Assembly (NCBI GenBank): GCA_027484495.1
Contig: JAIXSW010000591.1
Coordinates: 1-6,851, forward strand
Source of the DNA: Gammaproteobacteria bacterium
Lineage (GTDB): Bacteria > Pseudomonadota > Gammaproteobacteria > Enterobacterales > Alteromonadaceae
Direction: 5' to 3'
Length of the DNA: 6,851 nucleotides
The notes beneath the pieces were generated by a model. It had not been told where the DNA came from. It ran no database searches and saw nothing but the letters and a program-made list of their open reading frames with translations. Within the stretch, counting starts at the first letter, position 1. Each line of letters opens with the position of its first letter. The position numbers and the translations under genes are program-made. This document shows positions 1 to 6,193 of this stretch, in pieces.

Positions 1-697
1 TATGGAACGTCATCCAGAAGATGTGCTGGAGCTGTTTGTGTTAAAAGACCGCGAAGATCAGCGAATGACACCGCTAATCCAACAAGCACGTAAATCCGGC
101 ATCTCCGTACAGTTCTGCCCGCGTAAGACGCTGGCTGGACAAGTTGGTGGCGCGCAGCATCAGGGCGTTGTTGCCAAAGCCCGTTTGTCTGACGCCGGCG
201 ACGAGCATGATTTGAAACGGATCCTCGATACTCAGGCGCAGCCGTTTCTGTTAATTCTGGATGGTATTACCGACCCGCATAACCTCGGCGCCATTTTACG
301 CAGTGCAGATGCGGCGGGTGTGCATGCTGTGATCGCACCCAAAGACCGGGCCGCGAAGCTCACCGCAGTGGTACGCAAAGTTGCTTGTGGTGCTGCGGAA
401 GCGGTGCCATTTATCGCCGTGACCAATCTGGCCCGCACCATCCGGGAATTAAAAGACGCTGGTGTTTGGGTGCTGGGTGCTGCCGGTGAAACTGAGACCA
501 CTATTTATCAGGCAAGTCTCAGCGGTCCGTTGGCGCTGGCGATGGGGGCTGAAGGTGATGGCTTGCGGCGTTTAACAAAAGAATTGTGTGATGGCCTGGT
601 CAAAATCCCGATGTTTGGCGCGGTATCGAGCCTAAACGTGTCGGTCGCCACCGGAATTTGTTTGTATGAAGCAGTACGGCAGCGCACGACCAGCTAA
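1..697 (+). CDS. rlmB: 23S rRNA (guanosine-2'-O-)-methyltransferase RlmB, 5'-truncated by the window edge
   Basis: A SPOUT-family RNA methyltransferase. The family enzyme 2'-O-methylates G2251 in the peptidyl-transferase P loop of 23S rRNA with S-adenosylmethionine, in the cytoplasm. The visible 231 codons match E. coli RlmB from about its residue 15, so roughly 14 N-terminal codons lie before the window. The ATG at position 2 is internal, not the start. Counting from that ATG, the first about 60 residues are the L30e-like RNA-binding domain. The SPOUT knot domain follows, with DPHNLGAILRSADAAG (91–106), MGAEGDGLRRLT (181–192) and the knot motif IPMFGAVSSLNVSVATG (202–218), the SAM-binding and dimer-forming part. 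The C-terminus ends in the typical EAVRQR. The stop TAA is at 695–697. It sits just upstream of the S6 operon; I see no convincing terminator between them, so read-through is possible. Family identity is secure, and there are no lesions. Confidence 0.96.
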   Translation, partial: MERHPEDVLELFVLKDREDQRMTPLIQQARKSGISVQFCPRKTLAGQVGGAQHQGVVAKARLSDAGDEHDLKRILDTQAQPFLLILDGITDPHNLGAILRSADAAGVHAVIAPKDRAAKLTAVVRKVACGAAEAVPFIAVTNLARTIRELKDAGVWVLGAAGETETTIYQASLSGPLALAMGAEGDGLRRLTKELCDGLVKIPMFGAVSSLNVSVATGICLYEAVRQRTTS

Positions 698-742
698 ATC
701 TGGAAAATGGCCGGCTGTTTTGCGGCAACACTGATTAACTGC

Positions 743-771
743 TTGTATTTCGGTCGATCGATCCGTAGAAT
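743..771 (+). promoter_or_regulatory. Probable sigma-70 promoter of the rpsF operon
   Basis: TTGTAT at 743–748 (4 of 6 to TTGACA) and TAGAAT at 766–771 (5 of 6 to TATAAT) are separated by the ideal 17 bases. Transcription would start near 778, giving a leader of about 80 bases before rpsF. It is the best promoter match in the rlmB–rpsF gap and fits the strong expression expected of a ribosomal operon. It is predicted from sequence only. Confidence 0.6.
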
Positions 772-821
772 ACGCGACCTTCGACCCACATCCATGTTCC
801 TTGCCTCTATGCGAGTCTGGT

Positions 822-858
822 CGAGCTCACCCGAGGCTAATTAACCGTAAGGAGCTAC
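822..858 (+). promoter_or_regulatory. Candidate S6:S18 autoregulatory leader element before rpsF
   Basis: AGCTC (824–828) can pair with GAGCT (852–856), which contains part of the Shine-Dalgarno AAGGAG (849–854). Inside this stem lies an unpaired stretch containing CCG (831–833), then a small hairpin, GG (835–836) with CC (845–846), capped by an A/T-rich loop. A CCG bulge flanked by a stem and a hairpin is the described layout of the S6:S18-binding motif in rpsF leaders, which mimics the S6:S18 site on 16S rRNA. Binding would hide the ribosome binding site and give feedback control. The pairing is seen in the sequence; the assignment is inference, because the stems are short and I could not run a covariance model. 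Confidence 0.5.
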
Positions 859-859
859 C

Positions 860-1237
860 ATGCGTCATTACGAAATCGTGTTTATGGTTCACCCTGATCA
901 GAGTGAACAAGTCCCAGGTATGATCGAACGTTACACTGGTGCTATCAAAGAAGCTGGCGGTTCTATCCACCGTCTGGAAGACTGGGGCCGCCGTCAACTG
1001 GCTTACCCAATCGAAAAACTGCACAAAGCCCACTATGTTCTGTTGAACGTAGAAGCGCCACAAGCAGTGATCGATGAACTGGAAACTAACTTCCGCTACA
1101 ACGATGCTGTACTGCGTAACCTGATCATGCGCACAAACGGTGCTGTCACTGAGCCATCACCAATGGCAAAAGTACGTGAAGAACGTCGTGACCGTGCTCC
1201 GCGTGACTCTGAAGAGCAGGTAGCAAACGACGAGTAA
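860..1237 (+). CDS. rpsF: 30S ribosomal protein S6
   Basis: Protein S6 of the small ribosomal subunit platform. It heterodimerises with S18 and binds 16S rRNA. The 125-residue product begins MRHYEIVFMVHPDQSEQV, almost the E. coli sequence, and contains the conserved EDWGRRQLAYPIEKLHKAHY segment (about residues 40–59) and FRYNDAVLRNLIM (77–89). The acidic and basic tail from about residue 100 ends in SEEQVANDE. It is of the kind that RimK extends with glutamates in E. coli, although the last residue here is already Glu. The start ATG has AAGGAG five bases upstream. It is the first gene of the operon with priB (4-base gap), rpsR and rplI, probably driven by the promoter at 743–771 and possibly autoregulated through the leader hairpin. 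Confidence 0.98.
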   Translation: MRHYEIVFMVHPDQSEQVPGMIERYTGAIKEAGGSIHRLEDWGRRQLAYPIEKLHKAHYVLLNVEAPQAVIDELETNFRYNDAVLRNLIMRTNGAVTEPSPMAKVREERRDRAPRDSEEQVANDE

Positions 1238-1241
1238 TCTG

Positions 1242-1544
1242 ATGGACAACTGTCTGGTCATTACTGGCGTCATATGCCGTCAGCCCGACCGGAATGAGAG
1301 TCCTGCCGGTATCCCGCATCTGTACTTAGTGCTTGAGCACAAGTCGATGCAACTGGAAGCCGGATACAACAGAGCAAGTTACCTGCGCATTCATGTGGTG
1401 GTAACAGGCGAGTTGAGCAGACAAAGTCACAATTTGATGCAGGGTAGTGTGGTCAGGGTGCAAGGCTTTTTAAACCGGCATCAGACCCGGAGCGGTCAGG
1501 CAAAGCTTGTGCTCCATGCCCAACAGATTGAAATTTTAAGTTAG
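1242..1544 (+). CDS. priB: Primosomal replication protein N (PriB)
   Basis: A small OB-fold single-stranded-DNA-binding protein of the PriA–PriB–DnaT primosome, which reloads DnaB at stalled forks. It is a paralogue of SSB. The 100-residue product is close to the usual 104 and keeps family motifs: LVITGVICRQP (5–15), SPAGIPHLYLVLEH (20–33), GSVVRVQGFL (68–77) and a C-terminal KLVLHAQQIEIL (88–99). The basic, aromatic-poor surface of the family is retained. Its ATG lies four bases after the rpsF stop with only a weak GAG upstream, so translation probably depends on ribosomes finishing rpsF. Its stop TAG (1542–1544) overlaps the rpsR ribosome binding site. Sitting between S6 and S18 is the standard beta/gammaproteobacterial arrangement and supports the call. 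The replicative helicase that it helps load, dnaB, is about 1 kb downstream. Confidence 0.96.
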   Translation: MDNCLVITGVICRQPDRNESPAGIPHLYLVLEHKSMQLEAGYNRASYLRIHVVVTGELSRQSHNLMQGSVVRVQGFLNRHQTRSGQAKLVLHAQQIEILS

Positions 1545-1554
1545 GAGAAAGTTC

Positions 1555-1782
1555 ATGGCCCGTTATTTCCGTCGCCGTAAATTCTGCCGTTTCTCTGCCG
1601 AAGGCGTGCAAGAGATCGACTACAAAGATACCGCTACTTTAAAAAATTATGTCACTGAAAGTGGCAAAATTGTTCCTAGCCGTATCACTGGTACCAGCGC
1701 TAAGTATCAGCGCCAATTAGCTCGTGCGATCAAACGCGCCCGCTACCTGGCTCTGCTGCCATACAGTGATTCACACGCATAA
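1555..1782 (+). CDS. rpsR: 30S ribosomal protein S18
   Basis: Small-subunit platform protein that binds 16S rRNA as a heterodimer with S6, whose gene is two upstream in the same operon. The 75-residue length is the E. coli length. The product begins MARYFRRRKFCRFSAEGVQE, with the conserved basic N-terminus and Cys11, and continues IDYKDTATLKNYVTESGKIV and PSRITGTSAKYQRQL, the RNA-binding core. It ends KRARYLALLPYSDSHA. The ribosome binding site AGGAG (1543–1547) lies seven bases before ATG and overlaps the priB stop codon, so the two are coupled. The codons are those of highly expressed genes. No oddities. Confidence 0.98.
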   Translation: MARYFRRRKFCRFSAEGVQEIDYKDTATLKNYVTESGKIVPSRITGTSAKYQRQLARAIKRARYLALLPYSDSHA

Positions 1783-1814
1783 GCCTGGTTCAACGATACA
1801 GAGAGGATTAAACA

Positions 1815-2267
1815 ATGGATATCATTCTGTTGGATAAAGTTGCTAACCTGGGTGGTTTAGGCGACAAAGTGGTTGTTAAATCTGGTTATGCCCGTAACTT
1901 CTTATTCCCACAGGGAAAAGCAGTTCCAGCGACCAAAGCTAACATCGAAAAATTTGAAGCACGCCGTGCTGAGTTAGAAGCCAAACTGGTTGCTAACCTG
2001 GTTGCTGCGCAAGAACGTGCTGCTAAAGTTGCTGAGCTGGGCGAAGTTACTATCGCTGCTAAAGCTGGTGACGAAGGCAAACTGTTCGGTTCTATCGGTA
2101 CTCGTGATATCGCTGATGCGATCACTGAAGCCGGTGTAGCTGTGACGAAAGCCGAAGTTAAACTGCCAAACGGTACTCTGCGTGACGTTGGTTCTTTTGA
2201 CATCGACCTGCAGCTGCATGCTGAAGTTACTGCAACCGTTAAACTGGTTGTTGTTGCTGAGGCGTAA
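1815..2267 (+). CDS. rplI: 50S ribosomal protein L9
   Basis: Large-subunit protein L9, which binds 23S rRNA near the base of the L1 stalk and helps keep the reading frame. The 150 residues (149 in E. coli) show both domains. The N-terminal rRNA-binding domain has MDIILLDKVANLGGLGDKVVVK and GYARNFLFPQGKAVPAT (24–40). A long Ala/Glu/Lys connecting helix follows (about 42–75), then the C-terminal domain with AGDEGKLFGSIGTRDIADAI (84–103) and KLPNGTLRDVG (116–126). The start ATG has GAGAGG (1801–1806) eight bases upstream. It is the last gene of the S6 operon, 32 bases after rpsR and followed by a strong hairpin. An open frame on the opposite strand is only a shadow of its Ala/Val-rich codons. 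Confidence 0.98.
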   Translation: MDIILLDKVANLGGLGDKVVVKSGYARNFLFPQGKAVPATKANIEKFEARRAELEAKLVANLVAAQERAAKVAELGEVTIAAKAGDEGKLFGSIGTRDIADAITEAGVAVTKAEVKLPNGTLRDVGSFDIDLQLHAEVTATVKLVVVAEA

Positions 2268-2274
2268 GCCATTG

Positions 2275-2305
2275 ACTGACACGGTAACGCTGTTATCGTG
2301 TCAGT
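2275..2305 (+). terminator. Strong hairpin after rplI; terminator or 3'-end stabiliser without a clear T-tract
   Basis: Bases 2275–2288 pair with 2292–2305 in a 14-bp stem (one G·T wobble at 2284/2296) with a three-base GCT loop, starting eight bases after the rplI stop. What follows is pyrimidine-rich but broken (TATCTCCCCGCTGTATTTC), not a run of T. It therefore fits a leaky or factor-assisted terminator, or a stem protecting the mRNA end, better than a textbook intrinsic terminator. It may allow some transcription into dnaB. Confidence 0.65.
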
Positions 2306-2525
2306 ATCTCCCCGCTGTATTTCTCCTTTTCATTTCTTCTGCCGATGCACCACCTTGTCTGTTTTCGCGACAGAAGACCGCTGACTGATAAATTTTCCGC
2401 TGCTCAGTGCCATGAAAAATGCTAGGCTAGGCTTCTTATTTTCAGTGTCTGGTTGCTGCCACAACATCGTGGAAGCCAATGCCTGATCTCTCTGGTTTTC
2501 TGCTCAGTTCAAGCTATTGGGTGTT
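2306..2525 (+). other. rplI–dnaB intergenic leader; no gene, possible weak promoter and hairpin
   Basis: No coding region is supported here. A weak extended -10-like element, TGCTAGGCT (2419–2427), lies in a small tandem TAGGC repeat but has no good -35. A TTGACT (2272–2277) with TATCGT 16 bases later (2294–2299) looks better by consensus but lies within the rplI hairpin. A second imperfect hairpin (2453–2462 with 2469–2479, loop around AACATC) sits about 50 bases before dnaB. The dnaB promoter therefore cannot be placed with confidence. Confidence 0.35.
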
Positions 2526-3914
2526 ATGGCAAACATAAAAGATAAACAAGTCGCCGCGGTAAAAATGCCGCCGCATTCTATTGAAGCGGAACAATCAGTG
2601 CTCGGCGGTCTGATGCTGGATAACGACGCCTGGGACAAAGTGTCCGAAAAGGTAGTTGAGCAAGATTTTTACCTCCGCTCGCATAAGCATATCTTCAAAG
2701 CAATGACCGCAATTGCCGAGCTTAACCAGCCGATAGATCTCATTACCGTATCGGAATGGCTGGAGCGCAATCAACAGCTCGACGATATCGGTGGATTTGC
2801 TTATATCGGTGAAATTGCGAAAAACACACCAAGTGCCGCCAATATTCTGGCTTATGCCGAAATTGTGCGCGAAAGAGCAGTAGTGCGCGATATGATCTCT
2901 GTCGCGCATGACATCGCTGACGCTGGTTATGACCCACAAGGCCGCAGTAGTGCAGAGCTGTTAGATTTCGCCGAAACCAAAGTGTTTAAAATCGCCGAAC
3001 AACGTGCTGACGCCAATGAAGGCCCGGAGCCTATCAACAGTATTCTGGCGAAAACTATTGATAAAATTGATGCGTTGTTCCGTAACCCCAGTGCCGGCGG
3101 CTTGACGGGAGTATCGACCGGTTATATGGACCTCGACAAAATGACCAACGGCATGCAGCCATCGGATTTGATTATTGTTGCCGCGCGTCCGTCGATGGGT
3201 AAGACTACTTTTGCAATGAACCTCTGTGAACATGCGGCGATAAGCAGTGATAAGCCAGTTCTTATCTTCAGCTTAGAGATGCCGTCTGAACAAATTATGA
3301 TGCGGATGCTGGCGTCACTGGGCCGAATTGACCAAACGAAAGTTCGGACCGGCCAGCTCGACGATGAAGACTGGGCCCGTTTGTCTTCTGCGATTGAACT
3401 GCTAAACAGCAAAGGCAAAATGTATATCGACGATGCTTCTGGCCTGACGCCGACGGAAGTGCGGTCGCGGGCGCGCCGGGTTGCGCGGGAGCATGGCGGA
3501 CTCTCGATGATCATGGTTGACTACCTTCAGCTGATGACTGTGCCGGGATTGTCAGATAATCGTACGCTGGAGATCGCTGAGATCTCACGCTCTTTAAAAG
3601 CACTGGCAAAAGAATTAAAAGTGCCTGTAGTTGCACTGTCTCAGTTAAACCGCTCGCTGGAACAACGGGCTGATAAACGCCCGGTTAACTCGGATCTCCG
3701 TGAGTCCGGTTCCATTGAACAAGATGCCGACCTTATCATGTTTATTTATCGTGATGAGGTTTATCACGATGATAGCCCGGACAAAGGCACCGCAGAAGTT
3801 ATTATCGGTAAACAGCGGAATGGTCCTATTGGCCGGGTCCGCCTGACATTCCATGGCAGATACTCCCGGTTTGACAACTATGCCGGCACGGCCCGCTTTG
3901 AGGATGAGTACTGA
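2526..3914 (+). CDS. dnaB: Replicative DNA helicase DnaB
   Basis: Hexameric 5'-to-3' helicase that unwinds the replication fork with ATP and recruits DnaG primase. From the ATG at 2526 it has 462 residues (471 in E. coli). It contains the N-terminal DnaB domain, from PPHSIEAEQSVLGGLMLDN (15–33) to about 120, then a linker of about 50 residues, then the RecA-like ATPase domain. Walker A is ARPSMGKTTF (K226) and Walker B ends in MVDYLQLM (D332). The DLRESGSIEQDAD segment is at 390–402 and is followed by IMFIYRDEVYH. The ending RFDNYAGTARFEDEY is typical. An in-frame TTG at 2517 would add three residues, but neither start has a good ribosome binding site; ATG is preferred because it gives the usual MA- start. 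The stop overlaps the alr start by one base (TGATG), so the two are probably cotranscribed and coupled. There is no intein and no lesion. Confidence 0.97.
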   Translation: MANIKDKQVAAVKMPPHSIEAEQSVLGGLMLDNDAWDKVSEKVVEQDFYLRSHKHIFKAMTAIAELNQPIDLITVSEWLERNQQLDDIGGFAYIGEIAKNTPSAANILAYAEIVRERAVVRDMISVAHDIADAGYDPQGRSSAELLDFAETKVFKIAEQRADANEGPEPINSILAKTIDKIDALFRNPSAGGLTGVSTGYMDLDKMTNGMQPSDLIIVAARPSMGKTTFAMNLCEHAAISSDKPVLIFSLEMPSEQIMMRMLASLGRIDQTKVRTGQLDDEDWARLSSAIELLNSKGKMYIDDASGLTPTEVRSRARRVAREHGGLSMIMVDYLQLMTVPGLSDNRTLEIAEISRSLKALAKELKVPVVALSQLNRSLEQRADKRPVNSDLRESGSIEQDADLIMFIYRDEVYHDDSPDKGTAEVIIGKQRNGPIGRVRLTFHGRYSRFDNYAGTARFEDEY

Positions 3915-4993
3915 TGAGCCGCAGACCTCTTGCGCAAATCAATACCAGCGCTTTATTACACAACGTAGAACGCATTCGGGATATGGCACCGCATAGCAAG
4001 ATCCTTGCTGTGCTCAAAGCAAACGCCTATGGCCATGGCTTGCTGGCTGTTGCAGCGCAGTTAAAACATGTCCATGCCTTTGGCGTCGCGCGGATTGATG
4101 AAGCGTTGACATTGCGTGCCGGCGGCATTGTGAAGCCAATAGTGCTGCTGGAGGGCTTTTTTCACGCGGATGAGTTATCGCAGATAGTCGCATCAAATCT
4201 GCAAGTCGTAGTGCATCATCCGGCACAGGTTGAAGCTTTACTCAAGGCTGAACTGGAATCTCCGATCCATGTCTGGCTGAAGATCGACAGTGGTATGCAC
4301 CGGCTTGGCATTGAGCCTGTCGATTTTAATCAGATTTATCAGAAACTCAGTCAATCTAAAAATATTCTGCAGCCGATGCGACTGATGACGCATTTTGCCT
4401 GTGCTGACGAGAAGGACAATCCGGCGACCTCCCGTCAACTTGCACTGTTCCGGCAAACTATTGGCGATGCCGCCGGCGAACTCAGTATCGCCAACTCAGC
4501 TGGCGTGGTGGCCTGGCCGCAGAGCCACGGTGATTGGATCCGGCCCGGCCTCGCGTTATACGGCGTGTCACCGATGGAGGCTGGCCGGTCGGCTGCCCAT
4601 GGCTTAAAGCCAGTAATGACGTTCAGTAGTTCTGTGATTGCGGTTCGGCAGGTGCGCAAGGGCGATGCAGTTGGCTATGGAGGCAGCTGGGTCGCAGCAA
4701 AAGATACACGTTTGGCAGTAGTTGCTATCGGCTATGGTGATGGTTATCCGCGTAATGCACCTTGCGGCACGCCGGTATTAATCAATGGCAAACGCTACCC
4801 AATCGTCGGGCGGGTTTCGATGGATATGACCACTGTGGATATCGGTGATGCTGATATTGCGCATGGAGCTCAAGTGATTTTATGGGGCGAGGAACTGCCA
4901 GTTGAAGAAATAGCTGAGCTGGTTCAGACAATTCCTTATGAGCTGTTGTGTAACATTACCAGCAGAGTGCAATTCAGATATACAGGCGATTAA
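3914..4993 (+). CDS. alr: Alanine racemase (PLP-dependent)
   Basis: Cytoplasmic enzyme interconverting L- and D-alanine, supplying D-Ala for peptidoglycan precursors. The 359 residues match the E. coli length. The N-terminal TIM barrel carries the pyridoxal phosphate lysine K35 in AVLKANAYGHG (32–42), the IDSGMHRLG segment near 125–133 and the phosphate-binding region around NSAG. RPGLALYGVSP provides the Arg facing the cofactor ring. In the C-terminal beta domain, Y255 in AVGYGGSW is the second catalytic base, followed by IGYGDGYPRNAP and GRVSMDMTTVDIG. All key residues are present, so it should be active. I cannot tell from sequence whether it is the biosynthetic (Alr) or catabolic (DadX) paralogue, but the dnaB–alr position matches the biosynthetic gene of enterobacteria. 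It starts at ATG inside the dnaB stop; no ribosome binding site is obvious, consistent with coupling. Confidence 0.95.
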   Translation: MSRRPLAQINTSALLHNVERIRDMAPHSKILAVLKANAYGHGLLAVAAQLKHVHAFGVARIDEALTLRAGGIVKPIVLLEGFFHADELSQIVASNLQVVVHHPAQVEALLKAELESPIHVWLKIDSGMHRLGIEPVDFNQIYQKLSQSKNILQPMRLMTHFACADEKDNPATSRQLALFRQTIGDAAGELSIANSAGVVAWPQSHGDWIRPGLALYGVSPMEAGRSAAHGLKPVMTFSSSVIAVRQVRKGDAVGYGGSWVAAKDTRLAVVAIGYGDGYPRNAPCGTPVLINGKRYPIVGRVSMDMTTVDIGDADIAHGAQVILWGEELPVEEIAELVQTIPYELLCNITSRVQFRYTGD

Positions 4994-5011
4994 ACCGTTG
5001 TTTCAGAGACT

Positions 5012-5037
5012 AAAAAGCCGGTGCAATAACCGGCTTT
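5012..5037. terminator. Bidirectional rho-independent terminator between alr and the CheX-like gene
   Basis: AAAGCCGGT (5014–5022) pairs perfectly with ACCGGCTTT (5029–5037) around a six-base loop, GCAATA. Read on the – strand, the stem ends in TTTTT (complement of 5012–5016), a good T-tract for the CheX-like gene. Read on the + strand it ends in TTTATAGTTT, weaker but usable for alr, whose stop is 20 bases upstream. The convergent gene layout supports a shared terminator. Confidence 0.85.
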
Positions 5038-5065
5038 ATAGTTTCATAACCCAGCAGCTTTAGAA

Positions 5066-5542
5066 TTAACCGCCACCTTGATTATCGAAACTGACTTCGA
5101 TGTGAACTTTGCCAAATTCTGAGTCAAATGGCATCAGGATTTTCGGACCGTCACATTTATGGGTGATAGTGTGGCCTTTGCCAGATACAACAACAGGTGT
5201 TGCCATACTGAATTCATAGCCTTTTTCGCCCAAAATTCGTTTTGCTCCACCAGTCACCATATTGGTGATTTCACCGACCATGTCAGTCACTTCTTCGTTG
5301 ATCGTTTTGGGTTTTTCGCCCAGCATCCGGTTCATAATTTCCAGCGCCAGTGATTCTTCAAAACTCACCGAAAAAGATCCTTTAGTCTGTGGACCGATCA
5401 TGCCAATTAAGCCTGATACATCACCACGGGCGACTTCATCTTTTTTGATACGGGGCTGACCGGGCACAATTGTTGTATTGGCCATAGTGCTCAGCACATT
5501 CACTAACGACGATAAGAATGGATTTACATACTCGACATTCAT
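5066..5542 (-). CDS. CheX-like protein (CheC/CheX/FliY phosphatase family)
   Basis: A 158-residue soluble protein with no signal peptide or membrane segment. It begins MNVEYVNPFLSSLVNVLSTM, the typical CheX opening, and has the GDVSGLIGMIGPQTKGS strand region (40–56). The family signature is D87-x3-E91-x2-N94, followed by P116 about 21 residues later. In CheX the Glu and Asn of this motif dephosphorylate CheY-P, so the active-site pair is present. Only one such motif is seen, as in CheX rather than CheC. It stands alone: no che or flagellar gene is nearby, so its partner response regulator is unknown and a role outside flagellar chemotaxis is possible. The ATG has only a weak ribosome binding site (GGGT). 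The gene is the same strand as zur but 184 bases downstream of it, so separate transcription is likely. Family assignment is firm; the exact role is inference. Confidence 0.82.
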   Translation of the reverse strand: MNVEYVNPFLSSLVNVLSTMANTTIVPGQPRIKKDEVARGDVSGLIGMIGPQTKGSFSVSFEESLALEIMNRMLGEKPKTINEEVTDMVGEITNMVTGGAKRILGEKGYEFSMATPVVVSGKGHTITHKCDGPKILMPFDSEFGKVHIEVSFDNQGGG

Positions 5543-5606
5543 TGAAAAGACCCGCTGCTTTGGTTCGTCACCTGGCTTTTTACCCTGACGTTAAGGTTAG
5601 GCAGAT

Positions 5607-5612
5607 TTTATA
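5607..5612 (-). promoter_or_regulatory. Possible -10 element of the CheX-like gene
   Basis: On the – strand, TATAAA in the context TTCTATAAAATC lies about 65 bases before the CheX-like start, in the most A/T-rich part of the zur–cheX gap. No acceptable -35 is found 16–18 bases further upstream. No sigma-28 or sigma-54 consensus is seen either, so there is no sign of flagellar-class control. Weak call. Confidence 0.3.
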
Positions 5613-5726
5613 GAATAAACAAGACTAGCTCTTTGTTTTTGAGATAGTTTCGTAGTGAATACCATTAAAAATCTGTCGAAATAAATCCGTTTGCTCTGCC
5701 GAGTCAGTAACCGGACACAAAAAACA

Positions 5727-6182
5727 CTAGTTCTGACAGTTCTTGCACAAGCCCCGGGCTTCGATCGTTTGCTGCTGAATGCTAAATCCTTTTGCGTCAG
5801 CTAAGCTACTGAATTCTTTAAAAAGCACAGTTGAATGCAACTCCTCCACGTGCCCGCATTGCTGGCAGATCAATAACTGAGCTGGGTGATGATGGTCAAA
5901 ATGGTGACACAGCATAAAAGCGTTGCTGGACTCAATTTTGTGAATAAAACCTTGCTCCGTTAAAAACTCCAGCGCCCGATAAATCGTAGCAGGTTTGGCG
6001 GCCGGTTCTGTCTGCTTCAGCTGTTCCAGTAATTCGTAGGCGCCAACACCACTATGAGTACCAGCGAGCAAACGAAATACCTTTTCCCGGATTGAAGTAA
6101 ATCTGGCACCGTTTTGATCACAAATGCGTTGTGCTCGCAGCACTAAGCTCTCTACTGACATGTCTGTCTGTACCTGCTTCAT
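5727..6182 (-). CDS. zur: Zinc uptake regulator Zur (Fur family)
   Basis: A dimeric DNA-binding repressor that shuts off zinc-uptake genes when zinc is plentiful. The product (151 residues; E. coli Zur has 171) has an N-terminal winged helix with YELLEQL and the recognition-helix region KPATIYRALEFLTEQGFIHKIESSNAF (63–89). This is closer to Zur than to Fur, which has the HHDH signature. The zinc ligands of E. coli Zur are conserved: structural CxxC pairs C106/C109 and C146/C149, and regulatory-site H81, C92, H99 and E114. Zur is therefore favoured over Fur or PerR. It ends two residues after the last CxxC, lacking the His/Cys-rich tail of E. coli Zur. A His cluster, HHFDHHH (93–99), surrounds one ligand. 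The first ATG (6182) has no visible ribosome binding site. An alternative ATG at codon 8 (6161) has AGG upstream and fits E. coli length better, so the start is uncertain. It is divergent from dusA. Confidence 0.92.
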   Translation of the reverse strand: MKQVQTDMSVESLVLRAQRICDQNGARFTSIREKVFRLLAGTHSGVGAYELLEQLKQTEPAAKPATIYRALEFLTEQGFIHKIESSNAFMLCHHFDHHHPAQLLICQQCGHVEELHSTVLFKEFSSLADAKGFSIQQQTIEARGLCKNCQN

Positions 6183-6193
6183 TATTTTTTACG

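Noticed and set aside
232..501. Open frame on the – strand inside rlmB
   Set aside because: It is fully antisense to the conserved SPOUT domain of rlmB, has no family resemblance and no ribosome binding site; it is a shadow.
710..726. GCCG/CGGC hairpin after rlmB as a terminator
   Set aside because: Only four pairs with a nine-base loop and no T-tract after it.
1886..2388. Open frames in both directions over rplI and the following gap (including 2182–2388 on +)
   Set aside because: They arise from the repetitive Ala/Val/Lys codons of rplI, show no recognisable motif and overlap the rplI frame.
2401..2508. Direct repeat TGCTCAGT at 2401–2408 and 2501–2508
   Set aside because: An eight-base repeat exactly 100 bases apart is not significant on its own; no insertion boundary or other repeat copy is seen.
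2517..2525. TTG at 2517 as the dnaB start
   Set aside because: It adds only three residues (LGV-type) unlike known DnaB N-termini and has no better ribosome binding site than the ATG at 2526.
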